Below, one piece after another: positions 7,401 through 15,343 of a stretch of 64,000 bases of DNA. Made by a program: the position numbers and the translations under genes. Under the pieces are notes generated by a model. That model did no database searches. It was not told where the DNA came from and was given only the letters and a program-made list of their open reading frames with translations. Numbering within the stretch: position 1 is the first letter of the stretch; each line of letters begins with the position of its first letter. The stretch is from Candidatus Hydrogenedentota bacterium (GTDB lineage: Bacteria; Hydrogenedentota; Hydrogenedentia; Hydrogenedentales; JAEUWI01), in assembly GCA_016791475.1 (NCBI GenBank), contig JAEUWI010000005.1:1-64000 (forward strand), given 5' to 3'.

Positions 7401-9098
7401 GCGACCATAGGCCTCGTTCGCAAAAAGATAGCGGTAATCCGAATCCAGGACCACCAACCCCACCCCCGCCGAGCTCGTAACGAATTGAAGCATGCGCTCC
7501 CGCTCCGCCAGAGCGAGTTCGGCCTGCTTGCGTTCCGTGATATTGACCACCACCACCACCACGGAGCGTTCGCTCGTGTCGCTGATCCTCGGCTCGTAGT
7601 TCACCGCGTAGTGGCCAAGCATGCGGCCATCGAGACCGGGCAGCGCGAGCTCGTAGGTCACTCGTTCACCCGCGAGGGCGCGATCGAGCCGGGGCTGGAT
7701 CTGGGACCAGGCGCTGGGGAGTATGTCCGGCACCCGGCACCCCACGATATCCTTCGTTGCCAGCCCGAAGATCTCCCCATAGGCCTCATTGGCAAAGAGG
7801 TAGCGGTAACCCGGACCCACAATAACCAGACCAACCCGCGCCGAACCGGTTACCACCGCCAACAGCCGCTCCCGCTCCGCAAGCGCCAGTTCGGCCTGCT
7901 TTCGCTCGGTAATATCGACGACCGCCACATGCACACTCGGTTCGCCCGCTCGATCCTGGCGTGACTCGTAGATCGCCGAGTAATACCGGGGGCGCTGGCC
8001 GGTTTTCGACGGGAGCATGAATTCGTACTCTGCCCGTTCCCCCGACAGGCTTCGATCCATCCACGGTTGAATTCGAGACCACTCCGACGGCAATACTTCC
8101 GATACCAGTCGGCCCACCATATTGGTGGGGTCCAGCCCATAAATCTGGGCGTACGCCTCATTGGCGAAGAGAAATCGATACTCTGCCCCCACGGTCACCA
8201 GCCCAACCCGCACGGAACCCGTCACGAAGCGCAACAGCCGCTCCCGCTCCTGCAGGGCCACTTCACCCCGCTTTCGCTCCGAAATGTCCTGCACAATCCC
8301 GGTCATCCGGATGGGCCGCTTTTCGTCATCCAGTTCCTGTTGACCAGAGGCCCAGATCCACCGCGTCTCCCCGTCTGCCCGCCGGATGCGGCATTCAAAA
8401 TCCCAGGCCGTGCCCGCCGCCAGCGCCGCCTGAAAGCGCCGGTCCACTTCCGCACGATCCTCGGGCAGCACGTGTTCGAGGAACAGTTCATAGTTCCATT
8501 CGGTAAGGGGGGGATCGTAGCCGAAGATCCGGTCGTGTTCCGCGGTGCGATACGCGCTCAGGTCGGACAGGTTCAGCTCCCATCCGCCAATCCGGCCGTA
8601 GGTCAGCGCAAAGCGCAGGCGGTCTTCTGATCGTTCCAACTGCTGGTTGCGCTGGTCCAGCTCGACCGTCCGCGCCACCACGTTGGCTTCAAGCATGCGA
8701 TTCGCTTCGCGCAGGGCCGTCTCGGCGTCGTGCATGGAACCGGCCATACAGGCCACGCCAATGCCGATACCAATATAGATCAGGAGACCGATCAGGTGGG
8801 AGGGTTCCGAAACCAGGAGACTGCCCCGCGGTTCGAGCAACACGAAGGAGGTGGCCAGGGTGCCCACGATAACGGCGGCCAGCGCGGGCCGCAGCCCGAA
8901 GTAGTAGGCCGTTGCGAGTACCGCAAGAAGGACCGGGGCAAACAGCAGCCCGTCGCCAAGTACCGGATCGAGAAAATACCGGATCCCGACGGCGACAGCC
9001 ACGATGATCGCTGAAAAAACATACCCTTTGAATGGTGAGGAATGAGCATCGACCATCGCGGTTCCACATCCATCGGAACTTCCAGGCAGGCGGGGCAT
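4422..9098 (-). CDS. Hybrid sensor histidine kinase with membrane sensor, eight PAS domains and receiver
   Basis: 1558 residues. Residues ~25-120 hold about four membrane helices (KdpD/DUF4118-like). Eight PAS modules follow, starting near residues 160, 288, 411, 534, 661, 786, 923 and 1051; most end in the D[IV][ST]ERK PAC motif. HisKA has the phospho-acceptor His1200 in GGVAHDFNNLL. HATPase_c has its N box near 1305 (NLAVNSRDAM) and G boxes near 1353 (DTGAGM) and 1380 (GRGTGLGL). The C-terminal receiver has Asp1491 in LLLTDVVMPEMSG. PAS 2-4 are close copies at a ~123-residue period. Role: sensing and a phosphorelay; ligand and output are unknown. There is no partner regulator beside it. An alternative start is Met15 (9056). 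The inverted repeat at 9174-9187 is a possible control site. Confidence 0.92.
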   Translation of the reverse strand: MPRLPGSSDGCGTAMVDAHSSPFKGYVFSAIIVAVAVGIRYFLDPVLGDGLLFAPVLLAVLATAYYFGLRPALAAVIVGTLATSFVLLEPRGSLLVSEPSHLIGLLIYIGIGIGVACMAGSMHDAETALREANRMLEANVVARTVELDQRNQQLERSEDRLRFALTYGRIGGWELNLSDLSAYRTAEHDRIFGYDPPLTEWNYELFLEHVLPEDRAEVDRRFQAALAAGTAWDFECRIRRADGETRWIWASGQQELDDEKRPIRMTGIVQDISERKRGEVALQERERLLRFVTGSVRVGLVTVGAEYRFLFANEAYAQIYGLDPTNMVGRLVSEVLPSEWSRIQPWMDRSLSGERAEYEFMLPSKTGQRPRYYSAIYESRQDRAGEPSVHVAVVDITERKQAELALAERERLLAVVTGSARVGLVIVGPGYRYLFANEAYGEIFGLATKDIVGCRVPDILPSAWSQIQPRLDRALAGERVTYELALPGLDGRMLGHYAVNYEPRISDTSERSVVVVVVNITERKQAELALAERERMLQFVTSSAGVGLVVLDSDYRYLFANEAYGRIYGIAVSEIVGRRVPEVIPYAWPQIKPHLDRSLGGTPGGFDLSLPPLPGTDQPRTLAVAYEPRARDDGSLTSVVVITDVSERKQASEAAARLSERVTLAARAAGLGIWDWDLIGNQISWDDQMFSLYGRKRGDFGGAYEAWLAGVHPDDRERCNEESQRARDGLADYESEFRAIWPDGTLHYLKAIGEVFRDETGRPVRMLGINFDVTEAHLAQEAVLESQAKLEAAMASMTDAVSISDSGGQVVHFNDAFVTFHRFGARSECAKHISNYQDIVEVFLENGETLPLDMWAVPRALRGETATNAEYCMRRKDTGETWYGSYSFSPILDNGGAIVGAVVVGRDITERKPAAQEALEREERFRQLAENIREVFWLNDIRNGQILYVSPAYESIWGRTCDALYESPWDWIDAVHEAERSRVLDAFHGQMAGEDYDIEYRIVRPDGTLRWIHDRGFPVFNEAGEIYRVAGVAEDITERRLAEYASQQQQVRLEGIVNSAMDGIITVDEDQCVILMNAAAERMFECRSEEVLGTRVERFIPERSRAAHSGHVREFGKTGVAARAMGRFGPISGLRASGEEFPIEASISQISVDGHKLYTVTCRDVTERVRAETDRKALESQLQQSQKMEAFGQLAGGVAHDFNNLLTVINGYSEWMIGNLPADSDVRGYATEIHKAGERASALTRQLLTFSRQQVIEPRVLNLNSLVEGVEKMLRRLIGEDVRLSTALHPSGGLVKVDPGQIEQVLLNLAVNSRDAMPQGGRLTIETGLVELDAAYANTHAEVTAGRFNLLAVSDTGAGMSREVRERIFEPFFTTKGPGRGTGLGLAVVHGIVKQNGGHVQVYSEPGKGTTFKIYLPLVAPASAEREVGDSSPAQGGGETILLVEDEDSLREMAVMALTSLGYTVLAASSGRDAIERMAAEDGRVDLLLTDVVMPEMSGRSLAETLGAHYPDLKVLFSSGYTDDAVMRHGVLQSEVAFLQKPYTLEALARKVREVLRG

Positions 9099-9173
9099 GC
9101 GGAAAGCCCGGATAGGCCCCCACCCGAAAGCCCCGCCTCCGTACTATAGGTTACCCTAACATCTCCCGGATGT

Positions 9174-9187
9174 CCATACCTGTATGG
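9174..9187. promoter_or_regulatory. Small inverted repeat upstream of the hybrid kinase
   Basis: CCATAC-CT-GTATGG, about 80 bases before the kinase start codon. It could be a regulator site; no promoter boxes of quality lie beside it. Confidence 0.25.
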
Positions 9188-9256
9188 AAAATAGATGTTA
9201 ACGCGTCGATTCCCGCAATCCGCCCACCTCGCGCGCGGAAAATTCCGCACGGGCTG

Positions 9257-9865
9257 CTACTGAATAATGCCCCGATCACGCAGGTGGCGCAGGACCATCT
9301 CCACGCACTCCGCCAGGGGCACCGACGAGGTGTCAATCCGCAATTCCGCCTGCTCCGGCGCCTCATAGGGCGCGGAGATGCCGGTAAAGTCCCCAATCTC
9401 CCCCGCCCTCGCCTTCTTGTAGAGCCCCTTGGGGTCCCGGGCTTCGCAGGTGGCCACATCCGCATCCACGTGAACTTCGATGAAACGCTCCCCCACGATC
9501 TGACGCGCCCGGGCCCGATCCTCCCGGTACGGTGAGATAAAGGCTGTCATGACCACCAGACCGGCGTCCACAAACAGCCGCGCCACCTCGCTGATGCGCC
9601 GAATATTCTCCACGCGGTCTTCGGCCGAAAAGGTCAGATCCTTGTTCAATCCATGGCGCACGTTGTCCCCATCGAGCACATAGGTGTGGACACCCCGATC
9701 GTGCAGGGCGCGGGCAACCGCGTTGGCCAGGGTCGATTTGCCCGAGCCCGAGAGCCCGGTAAACCAGAGCAGCGCGGCCTGATGCCCCTTCAGTTGCTCG
9801 CGCTCCGCCGGGGAGACGCCGCTTTCATGCCAGGTGATATTGGTGGATTTCGACGTCTCCGCCAT
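9257..9865 (-). CDS. cysC: Adenylylsulfate (APS) kinase
   Basis: 202 residues, full length for CysC. It phosphorylates APS with ATP to PAPS, the activated sulfate used for reduction or sulfation. Visible motifs are Walker [10 protein letters not shown] (~residues 37-45), [13 protein letters not shown] after strand 2, [17 protein letters not shown], and [14 protein letters not shown] of the lid. The start ATG at 9865 has GGAG about 11 bases upstream. No cysD, cysN or cysH lies nearby, so the gene is isolated from the rest of sulfate assimilation here. Sulfated surface polysaccharide is one possible use (inference). Confidence 0.95.
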   Translation of the reverse strand: MAETSKSTNITWHESGVSPAEREQLKGHQAALLWFTGLSGSGKSTLANAVARALHDRGVHTYVLDGDNVRHGLNKDLTFSAEDRVENIRRISEVARLFVDAGLVVMTAFISPYREDRARARQIVGERFIEVHVDADVATCEARDPKGLYKKARAGEIGDFTGISAPYEAPEQAELRIDTSSVPLAECVEMVLRHLRDRGIIQ

Positions 9866-9981
9866 GAATCAATAGACTCCAACGCCCGCGCACGGCGGGC
9901 GATGTTCAAGTTTCGGGAAAATAAGGTAAGATCGTTAGTGTAGCAGGCTCCGCGCGCGGGACGCGACCCCGCCCGCGTGTC

Positions 9982-10011
9982 TTGACCCTTGCGGCTCGAG
10001 ACACCTATACT
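9982..10011 (+). promoter_or_regulatory. Sigma-70-type promoter for the small charged protein
   Basis: TTGACC (9982-9987), 18-base spacer, TATACT (10006-10011), about 50 bases before the start codon. Confidence 0.55.
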
Positions 10012-10064
10012 GTGTGGGAGAACTGGGTATTGGAATTATCTGACGAGAGAAAGCTGTGCCAAGC

Positions 10065-10286
10065 ATGACGGAACACCGATCTGGGTACTACAAAGATGAA
10101 TTTGGGAACTGGCAGCCGGACCGCCGACAGGCCAGCCGACGCAGCAGCACCGCTTTTCCCTTCGACCACGAACAGCGAAAGCAGTTCCGGCGGAAGGCGG
10201 ATCAGGAGCTTTACGAGACCGATCATAAGAAGATGATCCAGGAAGCCCTCGAGGATTTCGCGGAAGAGCACGACGGACACCTGTAG
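10065..10286 (+). CDS. Small charged protein of unknown function (73 aa)
   Basis: I do not recognise this family. The sequence is rich in Arg, Lys, Glu, Asp and His: an N-terminal segment with YYKDEFGNWQPDRR, then an amphipathic helical stretch (residues ~38-65), ending EEHDGHL. No signal peptide, membrane helix or Cys is present, so it is probably cytoplasmic. I prefer the ATG at 10065 over the in-frame GTG at 10056 because the purine-rich gagagaaag lies ~11 bases before the ATG and too close to the GTG. A promoter upstream and a hairpin plus T6 downstream make this a self-contained transcription unit, the main reason to call it real. Confidence 0.62.
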   Translation: MTEHRSGYYKDEFGNWQPDRRQASRRSSTAFPFDHEQRKQFRRKADQELYETDHKKMIQEALEDFAEEHDGHL

Positions 10287-10313
10287 CCGTCGGTGACATA
10301 ACCGAACAAGACC

Positions 10314-10354
10314 CGGGAAATGGATAGTCAGTCGACTTCCGTTTCCCGTTTTTT
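10314..10354 (+). terminator. Rho-independent terminator after the small charged protein
   Basis: The 11-bp stem 10314-10324/10338-10348 (one G-T wobble) has a 13-nt loop and is followed directly by six T. Confidence 0.8.
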
Positions 10355-10649
10355 GTTGCAGGCACGCCGGAGCAAGGCCCTGCCGCAACGGCCAAGTCAA
10401 TCCCCGCATTTCAGGGAGAATCTTCCGTGAAATTCCGTGCCCTTCCGTGGTCAATTTTTTTTGCCACTGATGATTTTGCACGCAAAGGCGCGAAGGCGCA
10501 AAGCTAATTGGGACGCCAGATCAGCGCGTACCGCCTGGATTGCAGGGGGGATCATGGTTGCAGAAGGCTTCCTTCCCCCGTTCTTTCTCTGTGTCTTCGT
10601 GGCCTTCGTGGTGAATCTGTGGGTTCCGCGCGGAAAACCCACCCGTACT
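10355..10649. repeat. Intergenic region with 10-bp-phased TTCCGTG/TTCGTG repeats
   Basis: No gene seen. TTCCGTG occurs at 10423, 10433 and 10443, exactly 10 bp apart, then GGTCAA and eight T. A relaxed set (TCTGTG, TTCGTGG, TTCGTGG, TCTGTGG) spans 10588-10622. Between them lies a cacgcaaag/gcgcgaag/gcgcaaag series (10478-10503) that recurs near 52360-52386. Confidence 0.75.
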
Positions 10650-12164
10650 TCACGAGCGCTCCAGTTCCGCCTGGGCCTCCGCCTGCAACGCCAGCGCCGC
10701 CTCGCGCCCGGTCTTCAGCCCGCTGAGCACCGACGTTTCCGCCTGCTCTACCAGCTTGCGGATCTGTTGCCAGCCGGCCACATTGGGCTCGGTCCGCGCA
10801 AAGGAAAGGCAATCGTAGGCACTCCGGTTGGAGGGCCAGGCATCAAAGTACGCTTTGATTTTCGGGTCCTCCGCGAGAGACTTTCGAAAAGGCACATAAC
10901 CCGTCGCCAGCGTCCACTCCGTCATGACTTCGCGCGAAGTAAAGTACTTCACAAAGCCCCAGGCCGCCTTCTCCTGCGCGTCGCCCACGGCAAAGAGGGT
11001 CACATTCGGCCCGAAGACGATCGTGGCTGGTTTCGCCGGATCCGCCTGGGGAATTGGGTTGACCGACCAGTCGTCGTTCTTCCCGCCCATGGCCATCGCC
11101 ATGTTGGCGCTGCCCGCGCTGGTGCGCAGCGTAAAAGCGATCTTGTTTGCCGCAAAGGCCGCTTCGTCGTCAAAGGTGCGCGCGGCAATCTGATAGGCCA
11201 GCCCCTCTTTCGTAAGCGTTTCGAGCAGCTCGAAAACCTGGATGGACGCGGGCTGATCATATTGAAGCGCGCCGTCTTTCAACACCTCGCCGCCCATGCT
11301 CAGGATCAGGGCGCTGATGGTGGAGCAGTCCACCGAAAGCGCGATTCCTGGCTTCCCCGTCTTCTCCTTGATCGTGCGGCACTGCGTCAGAAAGTCCCCC
11401 CAGGTCGACGGTGGTTTTTCTATCCCGGCTTCGCGCAATACCCGATGGTTCGCATAGAGCATGAGCACGCTCTTCGCCAGCGGGAAGGACAGCAGCGCTC
11501 CGCCGTGCTCCTCGAAGCGGCAGCTCGCAAGCACGGTCTCGAAGTAATCTCCCATTTCCTCGGGGGCGAGTCCCCGTTCACCGTCGGCCACGTGGGAATC
11601 CAGGGAAGCCACGGCGCCCGAGGCCGCGTATTGCGCCGTCATGCTTTCATAGGACACCGCCATGGCCGGCAGGCGCTTCGCCTGAATGCTCGCCATGGTT
11701 TTCTGATAGATCTCGCCATAGTTTCCGGTCGTCTCGATCTTCACGGGCAGGGGTGGATTGGCGCCGTTGTAGCGCGCCGCGATATCCGCCATCAACGTCG
11801 CCGTCTCCGTCGTCTGACGATCCCAGAAAACCGCGTGGGCGTCGTCCACCGGCGCGAAGCCCGACGGTGCGGAGACACCCGACCCGCCACAGCCGATGGA
11901 TACAAGTGCGATGACGAGCATGGCAAGAAGATTTCGCGCCGTACGACGTTCCGTGGTAGCGCAATGTCGTGGAAGGCCCCAGGTCGTGCCACGCGATTCG
12001 GCAACGCCGATTCGTGTGCCCGTCGTGTCGTCCACGAGGCTCGCCGTGGCGGACGCAACCGAGCGGTTGGTGACTCGACCTTCACGCGGAGAATCCGCCA
12101 AGACACAACGGCGTCGGCCGCGCCAGGCGCCCTTCTTTTTCGCCATGGATATTGGAATACTCAT
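10650..12164 (-). CDS. ABC importer solute-binding lipoprotein (family 1, sugar type)
   Basis: The body is a type-1 extracellular binding protein (SBP_bac_1): AMAVSYESMTAQYAASGAV, FPLAKSVLMLYANHRVLREAG, PPSTWGDFLTQCRTI, AAWGFVKYFTSREVMTEWTLATGYVPFRKS. A lipobox VSIGC follows a hydrophobic stretch, so the mature protein should be lipidated. Oddly, ~75 residues (Arg/Thr/Ala-rich, low structure) precede the signal peptide, and no better start codon lies close to it. The ATG at 12164 directly follows the permease stop (GGGTGAGGATG), implying coupled translation. It delivers substrate to the two permeases upstream; the sugar is unknown and no ATPase gene is linked. The end of the extension may be mis-assigned coding. 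Confidence 0.85.
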   Translation of the reverse strand: MSIPISMAKKKGAWRGRRRCVLADSPREGRVTNRSVASATASLVDDTTGTRIGVAESRGTTWGLPRHCATTERRTARNLLAMLVIALVSIGCGGSGVSAPSGFAPVDDAHAVFWDRQTTETATLMADIAARYNGANPPLPVKIETTGNYGEIYQKTMASIQAKRLPAMAVSYESMTAQYAASGAVASLDSHVADGERGLAPEEMGDYFETVLASCRFEEHGGALLSFPLAKSVLMLYANHRVLREAGIEKPPSTWGDFLTQCRTIKEKTGKPGIALSVDCSTISALILSMGGEVLKDGALQYDQPASIQVFELLETLTKEGLAYQIAARTFDDEAAFAANKIAFTLRTSAGSANMAMAMGGKNDDWSVNPIPQADPAKPATIVFGPNVTLFAVGDAQEKAAWGFVKYFTSREVMTEWTLATGYVPFRKSLAEDPKIKAYFDAWPSNRSAYDCLSFARTEPNVAGWQQIRKLVEQAETSVLSGLKTGREAALALQAEAQAELERS

Positions 12165-12166
12165 CC

Positions 12167-12976
12167 TCACCCTTTCAGCCCGCTGCGCAGGGCTTGATCA
12201 TCAAAGAAACGCTGGGTAAACAGATACAGCAACGCGCCCGGCGCAATGACCACCAGCGATGCGCACATCAGGAGGTTCAAACGTACGCCGGAATCGAGCA
12301 CGAAAGCCGCCAACCCCGCCTGGACCACCCGCATCGATGTTTCGCTGGTGACCACAATAGGCCACAGGAGGGCATTGTAGCTGCCGAGGAAGGCGAAGAG
12401 GAAGATGGTCGCCAGGGCCGGACGCACCAGCGCGGCGCCCGCGTGGCGTATGAATCGGAGGTGACCGCAGCCGTCCATCTGGGCGGCGTCGAAGATGTCC
12501 TGGGGCACGGAGAGAAACGCCTGGCGCACGAGGAAGATACCGAAGGGGCTGGCGCACCAGGGCACGATCAGGGCCGCGTAGGTGTTGTACCATCCGAGGC
12601 GCGTCACCAGGACAAAATTCGGGATGAACGTCAGTTCAAAAGGCACCATCATGGTGGCCAGCAGCAGCCCGAAAAGGGCGTTCCGCCCCCGAAACTCCAG
12701 GCGGGCAAAGGCGTAGCCCGCGAAGAGCGAGGTGCAGGCCACCGCCGCGCCGGCGGCGAAGCTGACCAGCAGCGAGTTCAGGAAATAGCGCCCGAAGGGC
12801 GCCGCCTGAAAGGTGAGCGCCAGATTACCCCACTGCCACGTGGCGGGAAAGAGTGGCCCGGCGGGATCGAGCGACTCGGGCAGCGTCTTGAAGGCGGTGG
12901 CGCTCATCCACAGAAAGGGATAGGCCATTACCATGCCGCCGAGGCCCAGCAGGATTGGTCCGGCGAGGCGCTTCAT
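12167..12976 (-). CDS. ABC sugar-type permease, MalG-like
   Basis: 269 residues with six hydrophobic segments. The EAA loop is present in diverged form (IFDAAQMDGCGHLRFIRHAGAAL). The N-terminal helix MKRLAGPILLGLGGMVMAYPFLWM is followed by TAFKTLPE, typical of MalG-type carbohydrate permeases. I set the start at the ATG (12976) that overlaps the MalF-like stop as ATGA; the long open frame upstream of it is only the shadow of the MalF-like gene. It forms the channel with the preceding permease. Confidence 0.88.
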   Translation of the reverse strand: MKRLAGPILLGLGGMVMAYPFLWMSATAFKTLPESLDPAGPLFPATWQWGNLALTFQAAPFGRYFLNSLLVSFAAGAAVACTSLFAGYAFARLEFRGRNALFGLLLATMMVPFELTFIPNFVLVTRLGWYNTYAALIVPWCASPFGIFLVRQAFLSVPQDIFDAAQMDGCGHLRFIRHAGAALVRPALATIFLFAFLGSYNALLWPIVVTSETSMRVVQAGLAAFVLDSGVRLNLLMCASLVVIAPGALLYLFTQRFFDDQALRSGLKG

Positions 12977-13998
12977 TCGTAGTACACCCATCGCCGGGCC
13001 GCGCGCGACTGGATCATGGTGATACCGATGATCGCGACGAGCAGCAGCGCCGCGATGGCGGCGCCATAGCCCCAGCGCCCGAACTCGTAGAAATTGGCGA
13101 AGAGATAGAGCACCATGTTCTCCGTCGTCCCCAGCGTGTTTCCCCCGCTCTGGGTCAGCGCGTAGAACGAGTTGAAGGCCTGGAACCCTTTGATTGTGCC
13201 CACGACCACCAGAAAGTAGAGCGTGGGGCTCAGCAGCGGCAGGGTCACGTGGCGACTCACACGCCAGGCGCCCGCGCCATCCAGCCGCGCGGCCTCCTCC
13301 AGTTCGCGCGGGATCGATGACAGGCCCGCCAGTAGAACAACAACCGTGAATCCAAGGCCGTGCCAGATGTCGAAGGCCATGACACAGCATAAGGCGAGGC
13401 TCGGGCCCGTTTCTTCCGAAATCACGCCCCCGCTCACGAGGTGAAGTATCCCGCGGGGTTCCAGCAACCATTGTTGCGCCGGAACGCCAAGCCACGCCAG
13501 CACGCGATTCGCCAGACCCGTCTGTGGATTCAGCATGGCCCCCCACACCAGCGCCGCCGCATAAGCCGAGGTTATGTAGGGTAAAAAGTAGAGTGTCTTG
13601 AAGAGCGCCCGGCCACGGGTAACATCGAGCAGAAGTCGGGCGATGACATAGCCCAGCAGAATCGTCGGGGGAATCGTGCCGGCCAGGTAGTAAAGCGTCA
13701 CCCGGACGCTGTTCCAGAAATCGGGAGACAGGAGTGCTTCGCGGTAGTTCGCCAGGCCGCTGAATTCGCCCCGGACGTAGCGCCCGTCGAACAAACTGAG
13801 ATAAAGGCACGCCGCGACCGGAGCGAAGCCAAACATGCCGATGATGAGCCCGGCCGGCCCGATTAACGGGGCCGCCGCGCGCCACCCGTCTCGCCGTGGA
13901 CTCCCGCCCCGGGACATGCGGTCATCCAGCCTGGCCAGCCAGTCGTCCGGCCGAAACACGGCCCGAGGTCGCCCGGGCGAGTTCGGCGCCGGGCTCAC
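12973..13998 (-). CDS. ABC sugar-type permease, MalF-like
   Basis: 341 residues. The EAA motif EEAARLDGAGAWRVSRHVTLPLL near residues 240-262 contacts the (unlinked) ATPase. Six membrane segments follow a ~45-residue charged N-terminus. The start is GTG at 13998, sharing 4 bases with the waaA stop (GTGA); an ATG at 13917 is possible. It includes a Trp/Gly insert around residues 170-195 that I do not recognise from MalF. It is co-transcribed with the MalG-like and binding-protein genes. Confidence 0.88.
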   Translation of the reverse strand: MSPAPNSPGRPRAVFRPDDWLARLDDRMSRGGSPRRDGWRAAAPLIGPAGLIIGMFGFAPVAACLYLSLFDGRYVRGEFSGLANYREALLSPDFWNSVRVTLYYLAGTIPPTILLGYVIARLLLDVTRGRALFKTLYFLPYITSAYAAALVWGAMLNPQTGLANRVLAWLGVPAQQWLLEPRGILHLVSGGVISEETGPSLALCCVMAFDIWHGLGFTVVVLLAGLSSIPRELEEAARLDGAGAWRVSRHVTLPLLSPTLYFLVVVGTIKGFQAFNSFYALTQSGGNTLGTTENMVLYLFANFYEFGRWGYGAAIAALLLVAIIGITMIQSRAARRWVYYE

Positions 13999-15275
13999 CG
14001 GGACTCGCCCGGTGGAAACGCGCCCGACAACACGTCCGCTATCAGCGCGATGTTTGCCTGGGTCGCACCTTGATGGTCAAGCACGGTCTTACGCGCGCGC
14101 GTGCCCATCTGCCGCTGCTCGGCCGTGTCCCCAAGCAGCTTGCTGAGTGAGAGATACAGATCCTCCGGACAGGCCACCGCCTGTGCACCACCCCGCTCCA
14201 GCAGCACCGCCGCCGGATCCTCGAAGTTGCTCATGTAAGGCCCGAACACCGTGGGGATGCCGAGCGCCGCCGGCTCCAGCGGATTGTGGCCGTTGACTCC
14301 CGGAAAAAAGCTGCCCCCGACCACCGCCACCGTGGCCAGTGAAAGGAAGCTTGGCATCTCGCCCAGGGTGTCGAGAAGAAATACGCGTTCCCCGCGCGGG
14401 GGACGGCCCGCAAGCACCCCCGAACGCCGCAGGACCGCTTCGCTGAACAGCCCCTGGATCTCTTCCGCCCGTTCCACATGACGCGGCGCAACCACCAGGC
14501 GCAGCTCGGGGAACTCCTCGCGCAGCGTCGCCCAGCACGCCGAAGCCAGGGCCTCGTCGCCCGGGCGGGTACTGGCGAAGAACAAGACTGGTCCCTGCTG
14601 GCGAAAGCCGTTCTCTATCCGAATACGCTGCCGGTCACGTCCCCCCACGTGATCGCGGGCCGCGTCAAACTTCAGGTTTCCCGTGATGCGCTGCCGCTCC
14701 CGAGGAAGACCCAGCGACTCCAGGCGCGCCGCATAGCGCTCCGACTGCATTCCCGCCGCACTGAGGCCACGAACGAGGGGACGATACCACCCACCCAACC
14801 GGCGATAGCGGCGGGCGTGGCGGTCGCTCAGGCGGCCGTTTACGAGAACGACGGGAACCCCGCCACGTCGGCAGGCCCCTATTATATTAGGCCACAGCTC
14901 CGTTTCCGCGAGAATCAGGATCCTGGGTTCCAGGCGCCGCACGAAGGAGCGAGTCGCGCGGCGGGTGTCAAAGGGAAACCACGCAACGTTTTCGACGCCG
15001 GTCTCTTTCTGTGCGCGGGCGTATCCGGAAACGGTGGATGAGGTCAGCACGATGGGAACGCCGGGAAAAGCCGCCCGGAGGCCTTCCAGGAGCGGAAGCA
15101 CCGTGTTCACTTCGCCCACGCTGCACGCCTGAATCCAGATGGGCCGCACCTTGAACTCGGGCAACGGTGGCGCGAAGCGCGCCACCAGCTCGTGGTAGCG
15201 GTGGTGCCGCCGCAGCCACCAGCGCGCGGGGGGGGCGGCGATCAAAAGGGCGAGATTGTAAAGGAGCATTCGCAT
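13995..15275 (-). CDS. waaA: 3-deoxy-D-manno-octulosonic acid (Kdo) transferase
   Basis: 426 residues, GT30 fold with two Rossmann-like halves. It transfers Kdo from CMP-Kdo to lipid A precursor at the inner membrane. The family signatures are IWIQACSVGEV near residue 47, PIVLTSSTVSGYA, AETELWPN (~residue 125), VLVNGRLSDRH, ITGNLKFD, and a C-terminal half with GGSFFPGVNGHNPLEPAALG. An N-terminal membrane anchor (MRMLLYNLALLIAAPPARW) is present. This indicates lipopolysaccharide. The gene starts six bases after the T-rich tail of a terminator-like hairpin, and no clear Shine-Dalgarno is visible. Coupling to an ABC importer is unusual and may reflect read-through rather than shared function. 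Confidence 0.95.
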   Translation of the reverse strand: MRMLLYNLALLIAAPPARWWLRRHHRYHELVARFAPPLPEFKVRPIWIQACSVGEVNTVLPLLEGLRAAFPGVPIVLTSSTVSGYARAQKETGVENVAWFPFDTRRATRSFVRRLEPRILILAETELWPNIIGACRRGGVPVVLVNGRLSDRHARRYRRLGGWYRPLVRGLSAAGMQSERYAARLESLGLPRERQRITGNLKFDAARDHVGGRDRQRIRIENGFRQQGPVLFFASTRPGDEALASACWATLREEFPELRLVVAPRHVERAEEIQGLFSEAVLRRSGVLAGRPPRGERVFLLDTLGEMPSFLSLATVAVVGGSFFPGVNGHNPLEPAALGIPTVFGPYMSNFEDPAAVLLERGGAQAVACPEDLYLSLSKLLGDTAEQRQMGTRARKTVLDHQGATQANIALIADVLSGAFPPGESR

Positions 15276-15280
15276 AAGAG

Positions 15281-15317
15281 AAAACGCGGGCGGTCCAATC
15301 GAAATTGGCCGCCCGCG
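15281..15317 (-). terminator. Terminator between the secretin gene and waaA
   Basis: Stem 15285-15293/15309-15317 plus 15295-15299/15304-15308 (one bulged base), loop cgaa, then TTTT on the minus strand. It ends the pilus block and sits immediately before waaA. Confidence 0.75.
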
Positions 15318-15343
15318 AGGGTCCTTTGCAGGGTCAGGTGCTT

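Noticed and set aside
12977-13885. N-terminal extension of the MalG-like permease to 572 residues
   Set aside because: The extra residues are the out-of-frame reading of the MalF-like gene. The ATGA overlap at 12976 is the natural start.
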